Made by a program: the position numbers and the translations under genes. A stretch of DNA of 64,000 nt. It comes from Rutpela maculata (lineage: Eukaryota; Arthropoda; Insecta; Coleoptera; Cerambycidae). The DNA is taken from NCBI GenBank assembly GCA_936432065.2, contig OW386289.2, positions 14,989,077 to 15,053,076 of the forward strand, given 5' to 3'. Below the pieces are notes generated by a model. It was not told the origin of the DNA and made no database searches. It saw only the letters and a list, made by a program, of their open reading frames with translations. Each line of letters opens with the position of its first letter. Positions within the stretch are counted from its first letter, which is position 1. Positions 1 through 11,293 of the stretch are shown piece by piece.

Positions 1-432
1 TTTTTTTGGAGCTCCGTACATAGCCAAAATAAACAATGTGCCACTATTTATTAGCACATTTTTCGAACAATTTTCTATTATTTTTCCTTTTCGAAATAAA
101 GCAACAGTGGTATCGCAACCACTAACAGCATGTAAAAATAGAATATGTTCTCTACAATCTGCATACGTCTGGGTTGCCCAGGGATTTTAGATCTTCGATT
201 GGACGTTTCCTTTTTCGGGTTTAAGAAAATAAATATTGTGAGTAATCGGAGTGCGTCCTATTAAAAGTATTAAGAGATCAATATCTTCTCTAACAACTAT
301 AATGCTCTCAATTGACCGCTTCAAAGCTGTTTCGGTGATTAAAACATCAGCATCATCCGGGGCTTGTATGCTATTAATTTTAAACATTTCTAATTTGGTC
401 ATTAGTAAGGAAATACATTTATTTTTATTCAA
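1..432 (-). pseudogene. Fragment of HAxSGCDTT acidic-motif ORF family
   Basis: Minus-strand coding remnant cut by the window edge. An open frame at 187-432 is followed, after a stop, by more in-family sequence down to base 1. Readable landmarks in order are a DDADVLI block (about 338-362), an REDIDLLILL block (about 265-300) and an HAVSGCDTTVALFRKGK block (about 85-135). These match a multicopy protein family I recognise from many invertebrate genomes that has no assigned function. The spacing of the acidic residues (E/D-x-A-D, then D-x-D, then GCD) resembles FEN/XPG-type PIN-like nucleases, which is my inference. The frame decays at both ends. A diverged relative sits at 61563-63475 on the other strand. 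Confidence 0.6.
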
Positions 433-1628
433 TTTATTCGAAAAGAATATCAGCGGATTTTTGAGTTATGTTCATAATCTATCTCGAAAACTATTAGTTC
501 TATGTAAATTTTGTATAGAACCTTTTTTATGCAGATTTATCTGGCGAACAAATTCTATAATAACCAAAATTAACGTAAAACCGATAATGAGCTCATTCAA
601 TGAATTTCATTTAGTAGTTGTTACTTCTTGTCGATAAAGTATTACTTAAAATTAGACGATATTGACAATTTCAGATGAATCCGATATGTGGTTTTCGAAA
701 TATACGACTTTTAAAGATCACGGTGCGACCAACATCGTGACGTCAGAGGATAGTAATATAAATCGGTGCAAATAGTTGATAAACTGACATTCTTCGCAAA
801 TACGCATAAGTTTCAAAACATACTGCTTAAGTTAACGATTTGTAATATTGTGAAACTATAATAACGCGCTGCAGCTAGCCGCTTCGGCTAGCTGGTTCCT
901 ATCAAGAGACGTCACGGCCGATACTCGACCTCGGGTGCGGTCCATTTTTATAATTTTTTTTAGACGATTTATAGGTCTCGCAAAATTCTGGTTTTTTGCA
1001 CAGGGTCTTAAAATGATAAAATCTTTCAGATAATCAAATAAAAAAAAAGTGCTAAATGAGCCCATTTACGAGATACTTGAGAAAAACTGATTTTCGTGCC
1101 TTTGAACTTCTGTAACTTTTGTAGCCGTCAAGTTGGCTTTATGGGCTTTTGAGAAATTACTTGTGACGTCAAAGTAAAGAGAATCCCGCTAGAGAATCTT
1201 CGGTTGGATTTTTTTAGAGGTTTGGCCTTTTTTTTTATATAAAGTGACTGGGTTACTTGGGAAGCATTTGAGGACATATTTACATGAACTTTTTTTTCAT
1301 AGTTTTGCATGTAGAATATGCACGAGAAGTTTGTAATCGGCATTTCCGGACACCTTGTATAGTAAGGAATGACCAGCCACCATAGTTGCTGACGTCATTG
1401 TAGGAAAACGTACCAAACGACGGTTCATCTCCCGATTGAAAATTAGTTGTTATAACCACCTCTAACCGTCCTATAAAGAAAAAGAAAAATTAGGATACAT
1501 CAATTTCCCTACAGAAGTACAGACGGACTAGTACAGGGACGAATACACAGAAATCGAGGAAAGCAGCCAAGCTAAAGCGAACCAAAAAATGCCAAACCTG
1601 GTTAAAAGATTTAATAAGAGACACTTAC
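433..1628. other. No gene recognised (left flank of serpin hinge exon)
   Basis: AT-rich sequence with only short, composition-driven ORFs. The C-terminal exon expected downstream of the serpin hinge exon on the minus strand is not here: I found no FxADHPF-like block in this interval. It should therefore lie left of the window. Confidence 0.5.
873..893. repeat. Perfect GC-rich hairpin
   Basis: Nine-base perfect inverted repeat AGCTAGCCG / CGGCTAGCT around a 3-base loop (CTT). It stands out in AT-rich surroundings. No function can be assigned. Confidence 0.5.
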
Positions 1629-1770
1629 CAGTGGCCGCAGCTGCTTCAGCTCCTTCTTCGTTGACTTCAATAAATGCCTTTTGGACAACTTTACTGACAT
1701 AGAGAGGCTCCGAACTATCGATCATGTTCGAGAAATCAGCACTTCGGCTGAAGATGTTACCAAGACCGAG
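1629..1770 (-). CDS. Serpin gene B, RCL-hinge exon
   Basis: Internal exon of a serine-protease inhibitor. It is bounded by an acceptor ending TTCCAG (1776-1771) and a donor GTAAGT (1628-1623). It encodes LGLGNIFSRSADFS (the start of the conserved LGxxxxFSxxADFS block), then KAFIEVNEEGAEAAAATG, the canonical hinge of the reactive-centre loop. Small residues at P14-P9 are typical of inhibitory serpins, which insert the loop into sheet A. It starts in phase 0, matching the end of the exon at 20537, and ends one base into a codon. The following exon, carrying the scissile bond and C-terminus, is not in this gene's downstream part of the window. The 142 nt length fits a conserved insect serpin exon. 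Gene B and this exon look intact. Confidence 0.88.
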
Positions 1771-1821
1771 CTGGAACAAAAAATCACACTGAATATTCAT
1801 ACGTAATCTAAAAAAAACAGT

Positions 1822-2135
1822 TGCCTAAGGAATCACTACTTCCACATCCTATTCTAAGTCTCTTATAAAGAAAAAAATGTCGATACTATATTTGCATTCC
1901 ATTATGTGGAAATACTTGTAATATTTGAAATTGTTTACTCCAAAAATGCGTAAAACGATATGCCACGTCGGTGGTGGGGGTCGCTGATGCGAAAAAAATT
2001 TTTGAGGCCTTCCTTGGTTCTTGTACACATGCTAAATAAAATCACAATTTGGTTTTTTTACCCCCTTTAATAATGGAGTGCTAATACGGGTGGCTGAAGC
2101 CAAAATAATTTTGAGAACTTGACTTCTCATACACT
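1822..2135 (+). repeat. R1 interspersed repeat, diverged partial copy
   Basis: Shares with 2890-3562, 26511-27541 and 54425-54920 the order CTACTTCCACATCC, AAAACGATAT.CCAC.TCGGT, a GGTGG-rich stretch, TTTGAGGCCTT.CTTGGTTC and a GGTGGCT.A.GCCAAAA block. It is the most diverged of the four copies and lacks the 3' part. Confidence 0.6.
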
Positions 2136-2596
2136 GAAAAAAATATAGTTCATAATACTAATGAATTCCGATTTTTGACAAAAGTACTTCTAAATATTAC
2201 ATAAATCCATTTATTAACACGACGTTCAGTCGTTCACTTATAAGCGACCGAGCATTAATACTTTTTTATTTTGGTTTTTTATCTACATTCATAATTCGTT
2301 TACCGTTTTTGATGTGATAAAAAATCCAGAGTTATTTTATTTTTTTTTTATAATCATAATTTCGAAAATTATAAACAAATTCCAAAAATAACCGTTTAAA
2401 TGAAAAAAAAACACTTTGTTTTGTTAATACCATCGTAAGATACACGTAATAATTCAATTTCGAAAAAAAAAAATTATCCCCCCGATGAGTTGATGCACTT
2501 AAGAGGGGACAATGCCAATTACAAAGTTTCATCAGTAAAGCTAAAGCTGAAGTGGGGTGAAGGGTAGGCAGTGTGGCTATTATAGGTCATCTGCAC

Positions 2597-3632
2597 GTGA
2601 CGTCACATAATATGTGTTTCTTAAGATTTAAGAGTGTTACGCAGCTGTTATTAAAATTTCTGCCTGGTTCCCGTATTATCAACTAAAATCTAGTTAAGTG
2701 TAATGTTTATTAAGTTCTAAATACTTTGTCCTAATAGAATAGGACTCTTTTTGTAGGTTGAAAACCTAACCTGTAATTAGCAGTCTATTTTTATTAATTA
2801 ACAATATTGAAACATTTATTTACGTGAATTTTTAAATATTTGTTTGGAGCCAGTACGGCTTCAAGCTAAAAATGCGTATACAAACATTAAAAACCGCTGC
2901 CCAAGGAACCACTACTTCCACATCCAGATTTTCTACCCAAGTCACTCACAACGAAAAAATTTTGTATGTGGAAATAATTGTTTATGGAACTTTAATAATA
3001 TAATATTTGAAATCCTCTACCCCAAAAACCCATAAAACGATACCCCACATTGGTAGTGGGATGGGGGTGGTGATAGGGAGGTGGTAGTGGGGGTGGATGA
3101 AATAAAAAATATTTTGAGGTTTCTGGTTCTTGTACACACACTAAATCACATTTTCTTTTCATTCCCTTTAAAAATGGGGGTGGCTAATGCCAAAAATTTT
3201 TTTGAGCCCTTAGCTTCTCTTGTATATACTAAATACCAATTTTATGGACACTTACCTGCTTGATTTAACTATTTACCCCAAATTTACCCCAATTTACCCC
3301 CCAACCCTCCGACGGAACAAGATGAAAATATAATCTAATTCCAGATCTCATTAAAGTACATATGTGTACCAAATTTCAAGTCAATATCTCAAACGGTTCC
3401 AGAGTAAACGTGCGCACAAAAAAAGTTACAGACAGACAGAAAATTTTTTTTCGCTCAAATTTAAAATCTCGACGTTTCATGACATTGTAAGCCTATTTGA
3501 ACAATAAAAATTTTTAAAACATTTTTTGTCGTTACTATACTTCCACTGGATGTGGAAGTAAAATGAGAATATACTTAAAAAACTTAAAATTTAAGGTTAT
3601 GTTGGTTACATGATGCAGACTCCTTGTTTATT
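2597..3632 (+). repeat. Stray copy of the giant-palindrome arm, split by R1
   Basis: 2597-2889 and 3563-3632 match consecutive parts of the foldback arm at 38340-38690, including ATGTGTTTCTTAAGATTTAAGAG and GGTTATGTTGGTTACATGATG. The interruption is exactly the R1 repeat. This shows that the foldback at 36488-44083 belongs to a dispersed family. Confidence 0.65.
2890..3562 (+). repeat. R1 interspersed repeat, fullest copy
   Basis: Begins CCGCTGCCCAAGGAA.CACTA, followed by CTTCCACATCCAG. Ends with the reverse complement, CTGGATGTGGAAG, next to TAAAATG. It contains purine-rich GGTGG runs, a TTTACCCC run and GACAGACAGA. There is no coding potential. The start and end are defined by the uninterrupted foldback arm at 38340-38690. 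Its transposition class is not evident. Confidence 0.6.
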
Positions 3633-4605
3633 AGGAAGATCTCTCTTCACGTTGGTTAATAAACAAGTTTTAGCTAAAAATGTTCTTCAATAGAAGTGTA
3701 GTATTAATTTACTTACAAGAATATCTTTTGATCAGTTTAATAACATGAGCCAGTTCGCTAAAAAATGCTTTTTGCTGGAACTTTTTTTTAGTACATGCTG
3801 TTTTAGTAGATGGAGTTCGATATAATTAAAAATGATTGCAAAAATTGCATTTATAACCGATGCGCACTCATTTCGTGTATTTGAATCTTGGTCTCGATGT
3901 GTTCTTGACCTTTCAGGCGTTATTGTAAGTAGGTAGAGCAATAGTAAAGAAAGTACAAACGCCAAAACTAGACAACCAACACAACAGCTCTCTGTACTTT
4001 ATTAGCTAATTTCCACCCACTCCCCTCTGATTTGATCGCGTTGCTCCCACTTAAATTTCGAAATCGTTCTTTATTTTTAACAGTTTAAATAGATATTTTG
4101 CGCTTTTCGGCAGGAAGGTTTAGTTCAACAAAGGACGTGAATTCACCAATTTTAATTAAAATTGATGTATTATTACATATTGTGCTTCATAAATTATTAT
4201 TATATCCAAAAAATGAAATTTTAGTGGTTTTCATTTTTTTTTATAAATTAACAAATTATCAAAAAGAAATCTTTCATTGTTTAGTTTTATTCGAAACTTT
4301 TTTGCGAACAATTTGGTATTTTTATTATTGCCATGTGATAACTAGAACCGGAAATAATTAAGAACTTAGCAGAATATTTGAATGTTAATACATAAATTGT
4401 TCAAATTTTACAAGAAGCAATGGACCGATTTCACCTTAAACTTCTCATAGCACTTATTACCCAACCAGCAAATTTGTTTTATAATTTAAATGTTATAGGA
4501 TTATTTTGTTTTATTGTTATTTTATTAATGCTTCTAAAATGCTAATTGATGATATTAGAGTTGAAGAAATCACTATCTGGTTGCCTGCAACTGAACTGTT
4601 TTATA
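3633..4605. other. No gene recognised
   Basis: AT-rich intronic sequence. The small ORFs at 3732-3965 and 4098-4361 have low-complexity content and no recognisable motif. Confidence 0.4.
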
Positions 4606-5165
4606 ATCAAAATCAAATCAAATCAAATAAACTTTATTTCAAATTAAATAATAAATAAAAATTTCCTCCCCAAGCACACGCTTCGGAGCCAGCCAGACAT
4701 CCAGTGTGCGAGGCGCCGTGGAATTGAAAGGCTGGACGGGACGAGGCCAGTTCAGATTATAAACAACTGAAAATTGAACACAAACTCCTTTCGCAATAAA
4801 ACGAATTAAAATGTGTATAAGATTAATTAGGTATAAAGAAAAACTACTTAAGATAATTAATGTATGCAAAAGACGCTATTGTAAAATATGTATAAAAGCA
4901 TAATTGACGGCAAGGGAAAAATCGTTAGTCAAAAAAACCCTTTTTTGTAATGCGAAAAAAACGTGCGGTAAAATTTTGCCACATAATTTTCTATTAAAAA
5001 TATTCTGTTTATTAAAAAATTGTTATTAATAATTTAAAATTGTTGCAGTGAAAAGGAATTTAAAAGGACAAAAAACAGTGAATAACAAAAAATGACAAAA
5101 ATAAAAAAAAGAGCAGGAAAAAGTTAAAGTTGAAAGTTGTGTGAGTATGGAAGAGAGATTATTGG

Positions 5166-7869
5166 CTAGTTAAGTTGCCGGAAGATGGGCAACGCCTGAT
5201 ATGGTAATTTGTGTTTTATCCTAAATGGTGCATTATGCTCTCTGATGCGCGTGATGTTGTTTGTTAGCGGGCTATCACCAAGTTTGAATTGATAAAATTT
5301 CTCAGATGTAATCTTGATGTAGTCTGCTAGTGGTGTTATATCATTGCAACGTTCATAGAGATCTCTGAGGGAGGTGTATCTAGATGAATTTGATATGAGG
5401 CGCATAAATTTGTGTTCCAAGACTCTTAGTTTTTTAATTGTCGTCATCGATGCGCTGCACCATACTGGTGCTGCATATGTAAGGGCCGGCCTCACTATAA
5501 CGGTGTAAATTAATTTTTTGTTATGTCTGCTTAGTCTGCTATTCTTGGCCAGGAGCGGGTACAGACTCCTGGATATAAAATAGACTGTTCGTACAGTTTC
5601 GTTAATGTGTTTGGAGAATGTCAGTCTTTTGTCAAGGTGAACCCCCAAGTACTTCACGCACTCCCTGGTTGGAATTTGATTTCCCCTGATCGAAATAGGT
5701 GTAATAATTTTATTTTTAGTAAAGTTGTGCGTGAAGACCATTGCTTCCGACTTCTCCACATTTACTCGAATCTTCCACTTGCCATAATACGCCATGGCAC
5801 GAGCCATATATGCCTTGAGAAGCATGTTGGCTGCTTGTGCACTATGGCTATGAGCGTACATGGCCGTGTCATCAGCGTACTTCGCAAGTTTGGTATTTGG
5901 GAATGTGCGGAAGTCTGAAACATACAAATTATACAATTTGGGTGCAAGGACCGACCCTTACGGGACGCCCGCTCGAATGTCCCGCTGTGTAGATAGTTTG
6001 TTACTCACTCGAATCTGCAGCGTTCTGCCAGTCAGGTACGAGTGTATAAGTTTGACGAGGTGCCGCGGAAAGCGATATCCCATCATTTTTTATATTAGGC
6101 CCGGGATCCAGACGGTATCAAAGGCTTTTTCGACATCCAAAAGTACCATTGTGGTACTTTTTCCCAGGTTGCATTGTATAGCCACATCATTAACGATTCT
6201 CACGATTTGTTGTACTGTGCTCCTTCCCTTCCTAAAGCCGAATTGTTGTTCATCATCAATGTGAAGTCCATCCTGCGCAGCACTTAGTCTGTCTAGGATG
6301 ACCTTCTCCACTAACTTGGAGATCGCAGACAGCAACGAGATTGGCCGATAACTGCCCGCGATCTTTGGGTTCTTATTCGATTTCAGAATGGGGACGACCA
6401 CAGCGCATTTCCACATGTCAGGCCAGTGTTGTAATCGTAGAATCGCATTAATGATATACATGAGCTGTACAATGCCTTTTTTAGGCAGATATTTTAGTAA
6501 TTTATATTCGATGCCGTCTTTCCCCGGCGCCTTATTACTTGGAAGTGCCTTTATTAGCTTCGCTAATTCAAAGGGTTTGACCATGAGTTTTATAAACTCA
6601 GGTCTCGTTAATTGGATGTCATGGCCAATAACATTGTTTACGTCTCTTTCAATGCGGTCGTGTTCAGGATTGTTTGGTGTGTTTTCGTTATGTACTCTTT
6701 CATAGTTGTCAGCTAGTTCATTCGCCTTCTGCAAGTCTGTTAAGGCTGTCTGTCCGTTAATTTTGGTCAGCGCAGGCATGACTTGCCGTGTGGTTTTTAG
6801 CGCCCTGGTCAGTTTCCACAGCGAGTTATCCTGAGGATTTAAAGCTTCTAGCTTCTCACTCCATTTCCTGTTTCTCCAGGCGGTTATGGAATCTCGAATG
6901 CGCCGTTGCAATCTGGTCATTTCGATCTTAGCGTCGACATCACGATTTTGCTGCCATCGTCGTCTTAATCTATTCTTTTCCCTAATGTCTTGTTTGACCG
7001 CTTCGTCAAGTCGGTCTCTGTATGGATCTATCGTTATTGTAGATGCTACACTCTGCTTGGCACTCTGCAGTACCCTTGTAAACTCTTCCACTGCACTTTC
7101 CAGTTCAACGGCTGTGTGAATAGTGTTGGTGAGTGTTAGATGTGTATTAATGTGGGCCTTATAGAGACGCCAGTCAGCGTCCCTATAAGAAGTGATTTTT
7201 CGTGTAGTGTCTTCCCTTGACATATTTTTTAATTCAATCTGAATTGGATTATGGTCAGAGGTGAGCTCCTCCAGCGCAACAGGTAGCGTGGAGTTGATCA
7301 CGCCCTTATTGACCACTATGTCAATGGTTGTCGGTGTACCGCCGTTATCCGGAAAGTGAGTCGGATCATTTGAATACTGGAGAATGACATTGTGATTATT
7401 GACATATTGGAACAGAGTGCAGCCATTCGTATTGTTACGATGGCAGTTCCATGCATTATGTCTAGCGTTAAGATCGCCTATTACCAGACAGCGTGGGCCA
7501 GCATTTATCAAATTCTCCAGACAACCCGCTGTGAAGCTGTTCGAAGGTTTATTGTACACGGCGACGATGTTCATGCCACCTTCTAACGTCACACACACAT
7601 TCTCCACGGAAGTATTCCGTAGAGTACGATGTGTGTGAGCTATATTTGAGTTTTATGAGCACGGCCACACCTCCGCCTCTGTGTTGGTCAGCCCTATCTC
7701 GTCTAATTGTCGTGTACCCTCGAACGCTTAGCTTGTCACGTCCAGTCGATTTGGTTTCGTTTAAGAGCATAATGTCAATTTTATGCCTCGTTAAATAATT
7801 GATTAGAAAAGGAATTTTGTTGCCAATACCATTAGCATTCCACGAAGAGAGTTTGAAATTATTAGGCAT
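5166..7869 (-). pseudogene. Jockey-like ORF2: endonuclease-reverse transcriptase, broken
   Basis: Would encode the APE-type endonuclease and reverse transcriptase for target-primed integration. The N-terminal piece (7549-7869) starts with SSWNANGIGNK and holds LLNETK, the endonuclease Asn and Glu motifs. The middle piece (6090-7607) has VIGDLNARH and LTSDHNPI (endonuclease), then PSNKAPGKDGI, SYRPISLL, GFRKGRST and LDVEKAFDTVW (RT). The last piece (5166-5936) has the catalytic KYADDTAMY and the C-terminal thumb/connection region. Lesions seen: one frameshift at about 7610-7645 in a CA-repeat, and two in-frame stops. One stop, at 6090-6092, replaces a Tyr position; the other, at 5958-5960, sits in the conserved GVPxGSVLAP motif where Gln is expected. 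The start ATG (7869) overlaps the ORF1 stop in ATGCCTAA, a typical Jockey-clade arrangement. Confidence 0.9.
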
Positions 7870-9489
7870 TAGAAGAATCGATATTTAACATAAATTTATA
7901 AAAAACCTGAAATTTGGCACTCTCGCTATTACAAAGTTCAAGTTGATCAGCCAACGATCTTACCCTATTCGTCATTTGATCAATATTAATAAGAGCTTCT
8001 ACTCTTTGGTATTGGTACTGCAACTCATCTATTGACGATGGATTTACTGAAGGTCTGGAAGTTGCTACAACCTGAGACGCCTGAGTGGATGCCCTGGTTT
8101 GATCTTGATTTGACGTCTTCTGTGGTAGAGGAGGGAAGTTTTTAGAATTAAAAGATAACTGGGGTTGTTGTCTTTGTTGCTTTGTGGCTTTATTACTCCA
8201 CGCGTTTATTTCTGGAGGGGCGGCAACCACATATTTGCTTTCCGGTCGAGGAGGTACTCTTGTATTCCGTTTTTCTAGCTGCCAGATCTTGTTTTGATAA
8301 ACTGAACACGCCACGTTGTTGGCTGGATGTGCTTCTCCGCAGTTAACACATTTGGCAGGTTCCTCTATACTTTTGGTGCACTGATTTGTTAAGTGCGATT
8401 TGGCACATTTTAAACACCTTGCGGCAATTTGATGTGGCGTGTCCCCACATCTGGCATCTGTGACACTGGATTATTTTCTTGCTATTGTTGTGCCTTTCCC
8501 AGTGAATTGCCGTATAGTCTAAATACTTGACATTTTGCTCAAGATTTTTCAATGTTGTGGCACTTGTAGTTACAACCATGAAGGATTGAAACTTAGTACC
8601 TTTCATGGTATAGACTTCCTTTACCACAATATCATGAATTTTCAACTCTTTTTTAATTTCTTCGACGTCTACCTCATGGTAGAGACCCCGTAAAACGAAA
8701 GCATGATTCTTCTCCTCTCTGGGGGTATAGGTGTGAAACTCGATTTTTCCAGAGTCAAAATTCTTGTTGGCCAGAACCCAGTCCTCATATGTCGCGGTCT
8801 GGAGTATGGTCGTATTTGCCGTGTGCTTCCAATAAAATTTGTCCTTCAATTTTGCAGTCAAATAGGTGTTTAATGTTTTGTGATCCAAGAATTGTTCATG
8901 TATAACTATTGGAGGTGGTGGCCTTTTCGCCTTTGTCTTCGTGTCAGTGTTGTTTTCTGTTTCATTTCTTGGTTTAGGTGTGATGTGCATATCTGGTTGC
9001 GTTCTAATTTTACCAGCTCTTTCAAATTTGTTTGTAATTGTTATTGCGGTGGGTATTTGGTTCACAGTTTGTGTTTGTGTTTTTGTCGTAGGATGTGTAA
9101 ATGTGTCGTCTTCTTCGTCCGTCAGTCGTCTTTTCCTCGCTTTCAATCTGAAAGCTCTGGCCATCTCTCCATCGCTTTCACCTTCGATCATTTTTTCCAC
9201 AATGCTATTCTGACTAATTTTGCTACTTTGACTCACTTCTGTGTCGGATCCTGTTAATTGTTCATTTCTTTTCGTCAGCTTCAGTTTTTTCCTTAGAACG
9301 CGCCTTTTCTTTGTTTGATTCCCAGAACGCTTCACTTTCAGTGTCAGTGGTCAGGTTGTCAAGGTGGGGGTTTGAAGTGGACGGAGTAACGTTTTTATTT
9401 GTTAGCATATCCAGCTTTATTTTAGCGTTTCCCTCCATACTATCCGTACCCCCTAAATCAGTTTCCACTGATCGGGGGTAGGTGTTCAC
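7862..9489 (-). pseudogene. Jockey-like ORF1: zinc-knuckle RNA-binding protein, broken
   Basis: Gag-like ORF1 of the LINE, expected to coat element RNA. The 5' part (9262-9489) and the main part (8343-9335) are in different frames, so there is a frameshift near 9330-9350. The main part is basic at its start and then carries the conserved region ending FVLRGLYHEVDVEEIKKELK (about 8640-8710), where residues resemble the esterase/RRM-like segment before the knuckles. The first CCHC knuckle, CHRCQMWGHATSNC, is intact. A second frameshift near 8420-8432 moves the remaining two knuckles (RCLKCAKSHLTNQC and KCVNCGEAHPANNVAC) into the frame of the 7862-8314 piece. A Gln-rich tail follows. The order of three knuckles is diagnostic of Jockey-type ORF1. 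Confidence 0.85.
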
Positions 9490-9600
9490 GAAGATGTTGA
9501 AGAATTTAGATGTTAGCTTATGTTTCTAATTTCGCTAATGTCTATAAGTTGCTGACTTCACGGCTATTAGAAAAGCCGGTCGACGTGGGAAGAAATGCCC

Positions 9601-10145
9601 GACGCAAAAATTCTTTATATTTAAATTAAATCAAATGTCACTGTCAATAATTTTAAAATTACCTTTTTTAAGGTTTATGGAAATATTTTAGGAGCTGCCT
9701 CCAATTATATGCACTCGCGTACGCCAGAGACACTATTTCTAGTTACTATTTACAATTGCTTCTGTTTTGTAATCACTTTTCAAGAAGACCAGTTGAAGAA
9801 ATATACTAAGCCGATTATTGACGATCGACTCGCCACATTTAACTGTTTTATAAAGGACTCCGGAACAAAACCCATGAAAATGTTAATTCGGTGGAATTGG
9901 CTGAAATTGGTATTTTGTAGTTCATGTCATGCTGATCAAAATTTCTTATCACATCGAGCCAATCCTATGGACAGTTTTTAAAATACAGCTTGTTAAAGTT
10001 AGGTAATTTGCGTTATTTTTTAGACATTTAAGAACTTTTTAATCCTAAACTATTGACTTTAGCAAAAAATTGCAAGGGTTCAAGTCCAATAAAGGTCAAG
10101 GAATTTTTTCAGAATTTTTTTATCACTTTATAGGTTAGATAAAAA

Positions 10146-10151
<6 letters not shown>
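9601..10151. other. No gene recognised
   Basis: Short intronic interval between the LINE and the TA microsatellite. The 90-codon ORF at 9709-9981 shows no motif I recognise. Confidence 0.4.

Positions 10152-10238
<87 letters not shown>
10152..10238. repeat. (TA)n microsatellite, Gypsy insertion target
   Basis: About 43 TA units immediately 5' of the LTR. Another TATATATA follows the 3' LTR at 18743. The element therefore landed in an AT-dinucleotide tract, which hides the exact target duplication (probably 4 bp). Confidence 0.9.
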
Positions 10239-10242
<4 letters not shown>

Positions 10243-10600
10243 ATATAAAATTATACGCTTATTACCAAGACTTAGCCATAACAAACCTTCACAGGTATAT
10301 CATATTACATGATAACGACTTCTCTTATTAATTGCTTATCTTCAAGATATCATATTTCCCCTTTGTTTCTCATAACTTGTGATGACTGCAGAACTGCATT
10401 TCCTTTGTTCTATATTTTGTTTACTCAGGTTCTGTATGTTATAAATATGACTAAACACGCTTTGTTGATTCAGTTATTAAACTCACTTAGAATGAAACAC
10501 TTCTAATTATTATTATATTCCTTCTCCAAGAGCCAACGTTGGCTCCACTTAAGTAAATAAAAGTTTTTAAAAAGTCATTCATGTGAACCGTGATCTAACA
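10239..10600 (+). repeat. 5' LTR (362 bp)
   Basis: Starts TGTTATATAAAA and ends GATCTAACA, directly abutting the primer-binding site. It contains AATAAAAG about 40 bp before the end, a plausible R-region polyadenylation signal. It keeps 74 bp that the 3' LTR has lost. Confidence 0.93.
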
Positions 10601-10601
10601 T

Positions 10602-10619
10602 TGGCGCAGTCGGTAGGAT
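10602..10619 (+). other. Primer-binding site (tRNA-Ser type)
   Basis: TGGCGCAGTCGGTAGGAT lies one base after the LTR. It is complementary to the 3' end of a tRNA-Ser acceptor and is the primer site used by 17.6/297-type errantiviruses. Confidence 0.85.
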
Positions 10620-10787
10620 CCGTAAACATCATCAGAACAAGAAGCCTAACTGGTAGTGAAGCACAAAAGAACAAGGACAACATCTGCAGAAGGTGCCTAA
10701 CTAGTGCGTGTACACCTGCGAGAACAAGGAGACCTTCCTCACTGGTGGTGGCGGATCCCAATCCCTTGACGGACGAAGAACCTACCC

Positions 10788-10804
10788 ATGGAAACGAAAC
10801 TAAC
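10788..10804 (+). other. Candidate env leader exon with splice donor
   Basis: A short open stretch begins with ATG at 10788 and ends at GTAAGT (10805-10810) in the untranslated leader, before gag. The donor leaves two bases of a codon, which is the phase needed by the acceptor at 16364-16365. Errantiviruses express env from a spliced subgenomic RNA, so this probably supplies the env start codon. This is an inference from phase and site quality. Confidence 0.6.
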
Positions 10805-11142
10805 GTAAGTCATTTAAGAATCATCTCGTACCATTTTTACTATTTTATTATTCTTCGCAACTTATTCTATTAAAAGTGTATTATACTGCTAATACACTCG
10901 GCGCACAAAGCCAGTTCTCTTGTCAAAGTGAATCCATTCCTTTACAAACGCAACGAAACAAGTTGATTTAATTTTAAGTTTATTTATTTTCGTATTTACG
11001 AAACATTGTGTATTATACAGCTAATATACGATCCATTTACGCACGCAACGTAACAAGCTAATTTTAATTTAATTCTCGTATCATACTGCTGATACGCAGA
11101 CAATTCTTTTAGTTCAAATAATTTCTAAATACACAAAGCAAA

Positions 11143-11197
11143 ATGCCAGATAGAGCTCAACCAGAGACAGCTCAACCAACAGCACCGGCACCAGCCG

Positions 11198-11293
<96 letters not shown>

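Larger units (their letters stand above)
4606..9600 (-). mobile_element. Jockey-like non-LTR retrotransposon, nearly full length
   Basis: Minus-strand LINE with ORF1 (zinc-knuckle protein) and ORF2 (endonuclease-reverse transcriptase). The 3' UTR ends with AATAAAG followed by a short tandem TTTGATT-type tail at about 4606-4640 (read on the minus strand). That tail defines the 3' end. The 5' end near 9600 is approximate because I could not identify a target-site duplication. ORF1 and ORF2 both carry frameshifts or stops, so this copy is inactive. It has the same orientation as the serpin gene whose intron it occupies. Confidence 0.85.

Noticed and set aside
10152..10238. TA tract as a promoter TATA region
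   Set aside because: It is a pure dinucleotide microsatellite and the insertion target. Element transcription is expected to start within the LTR.
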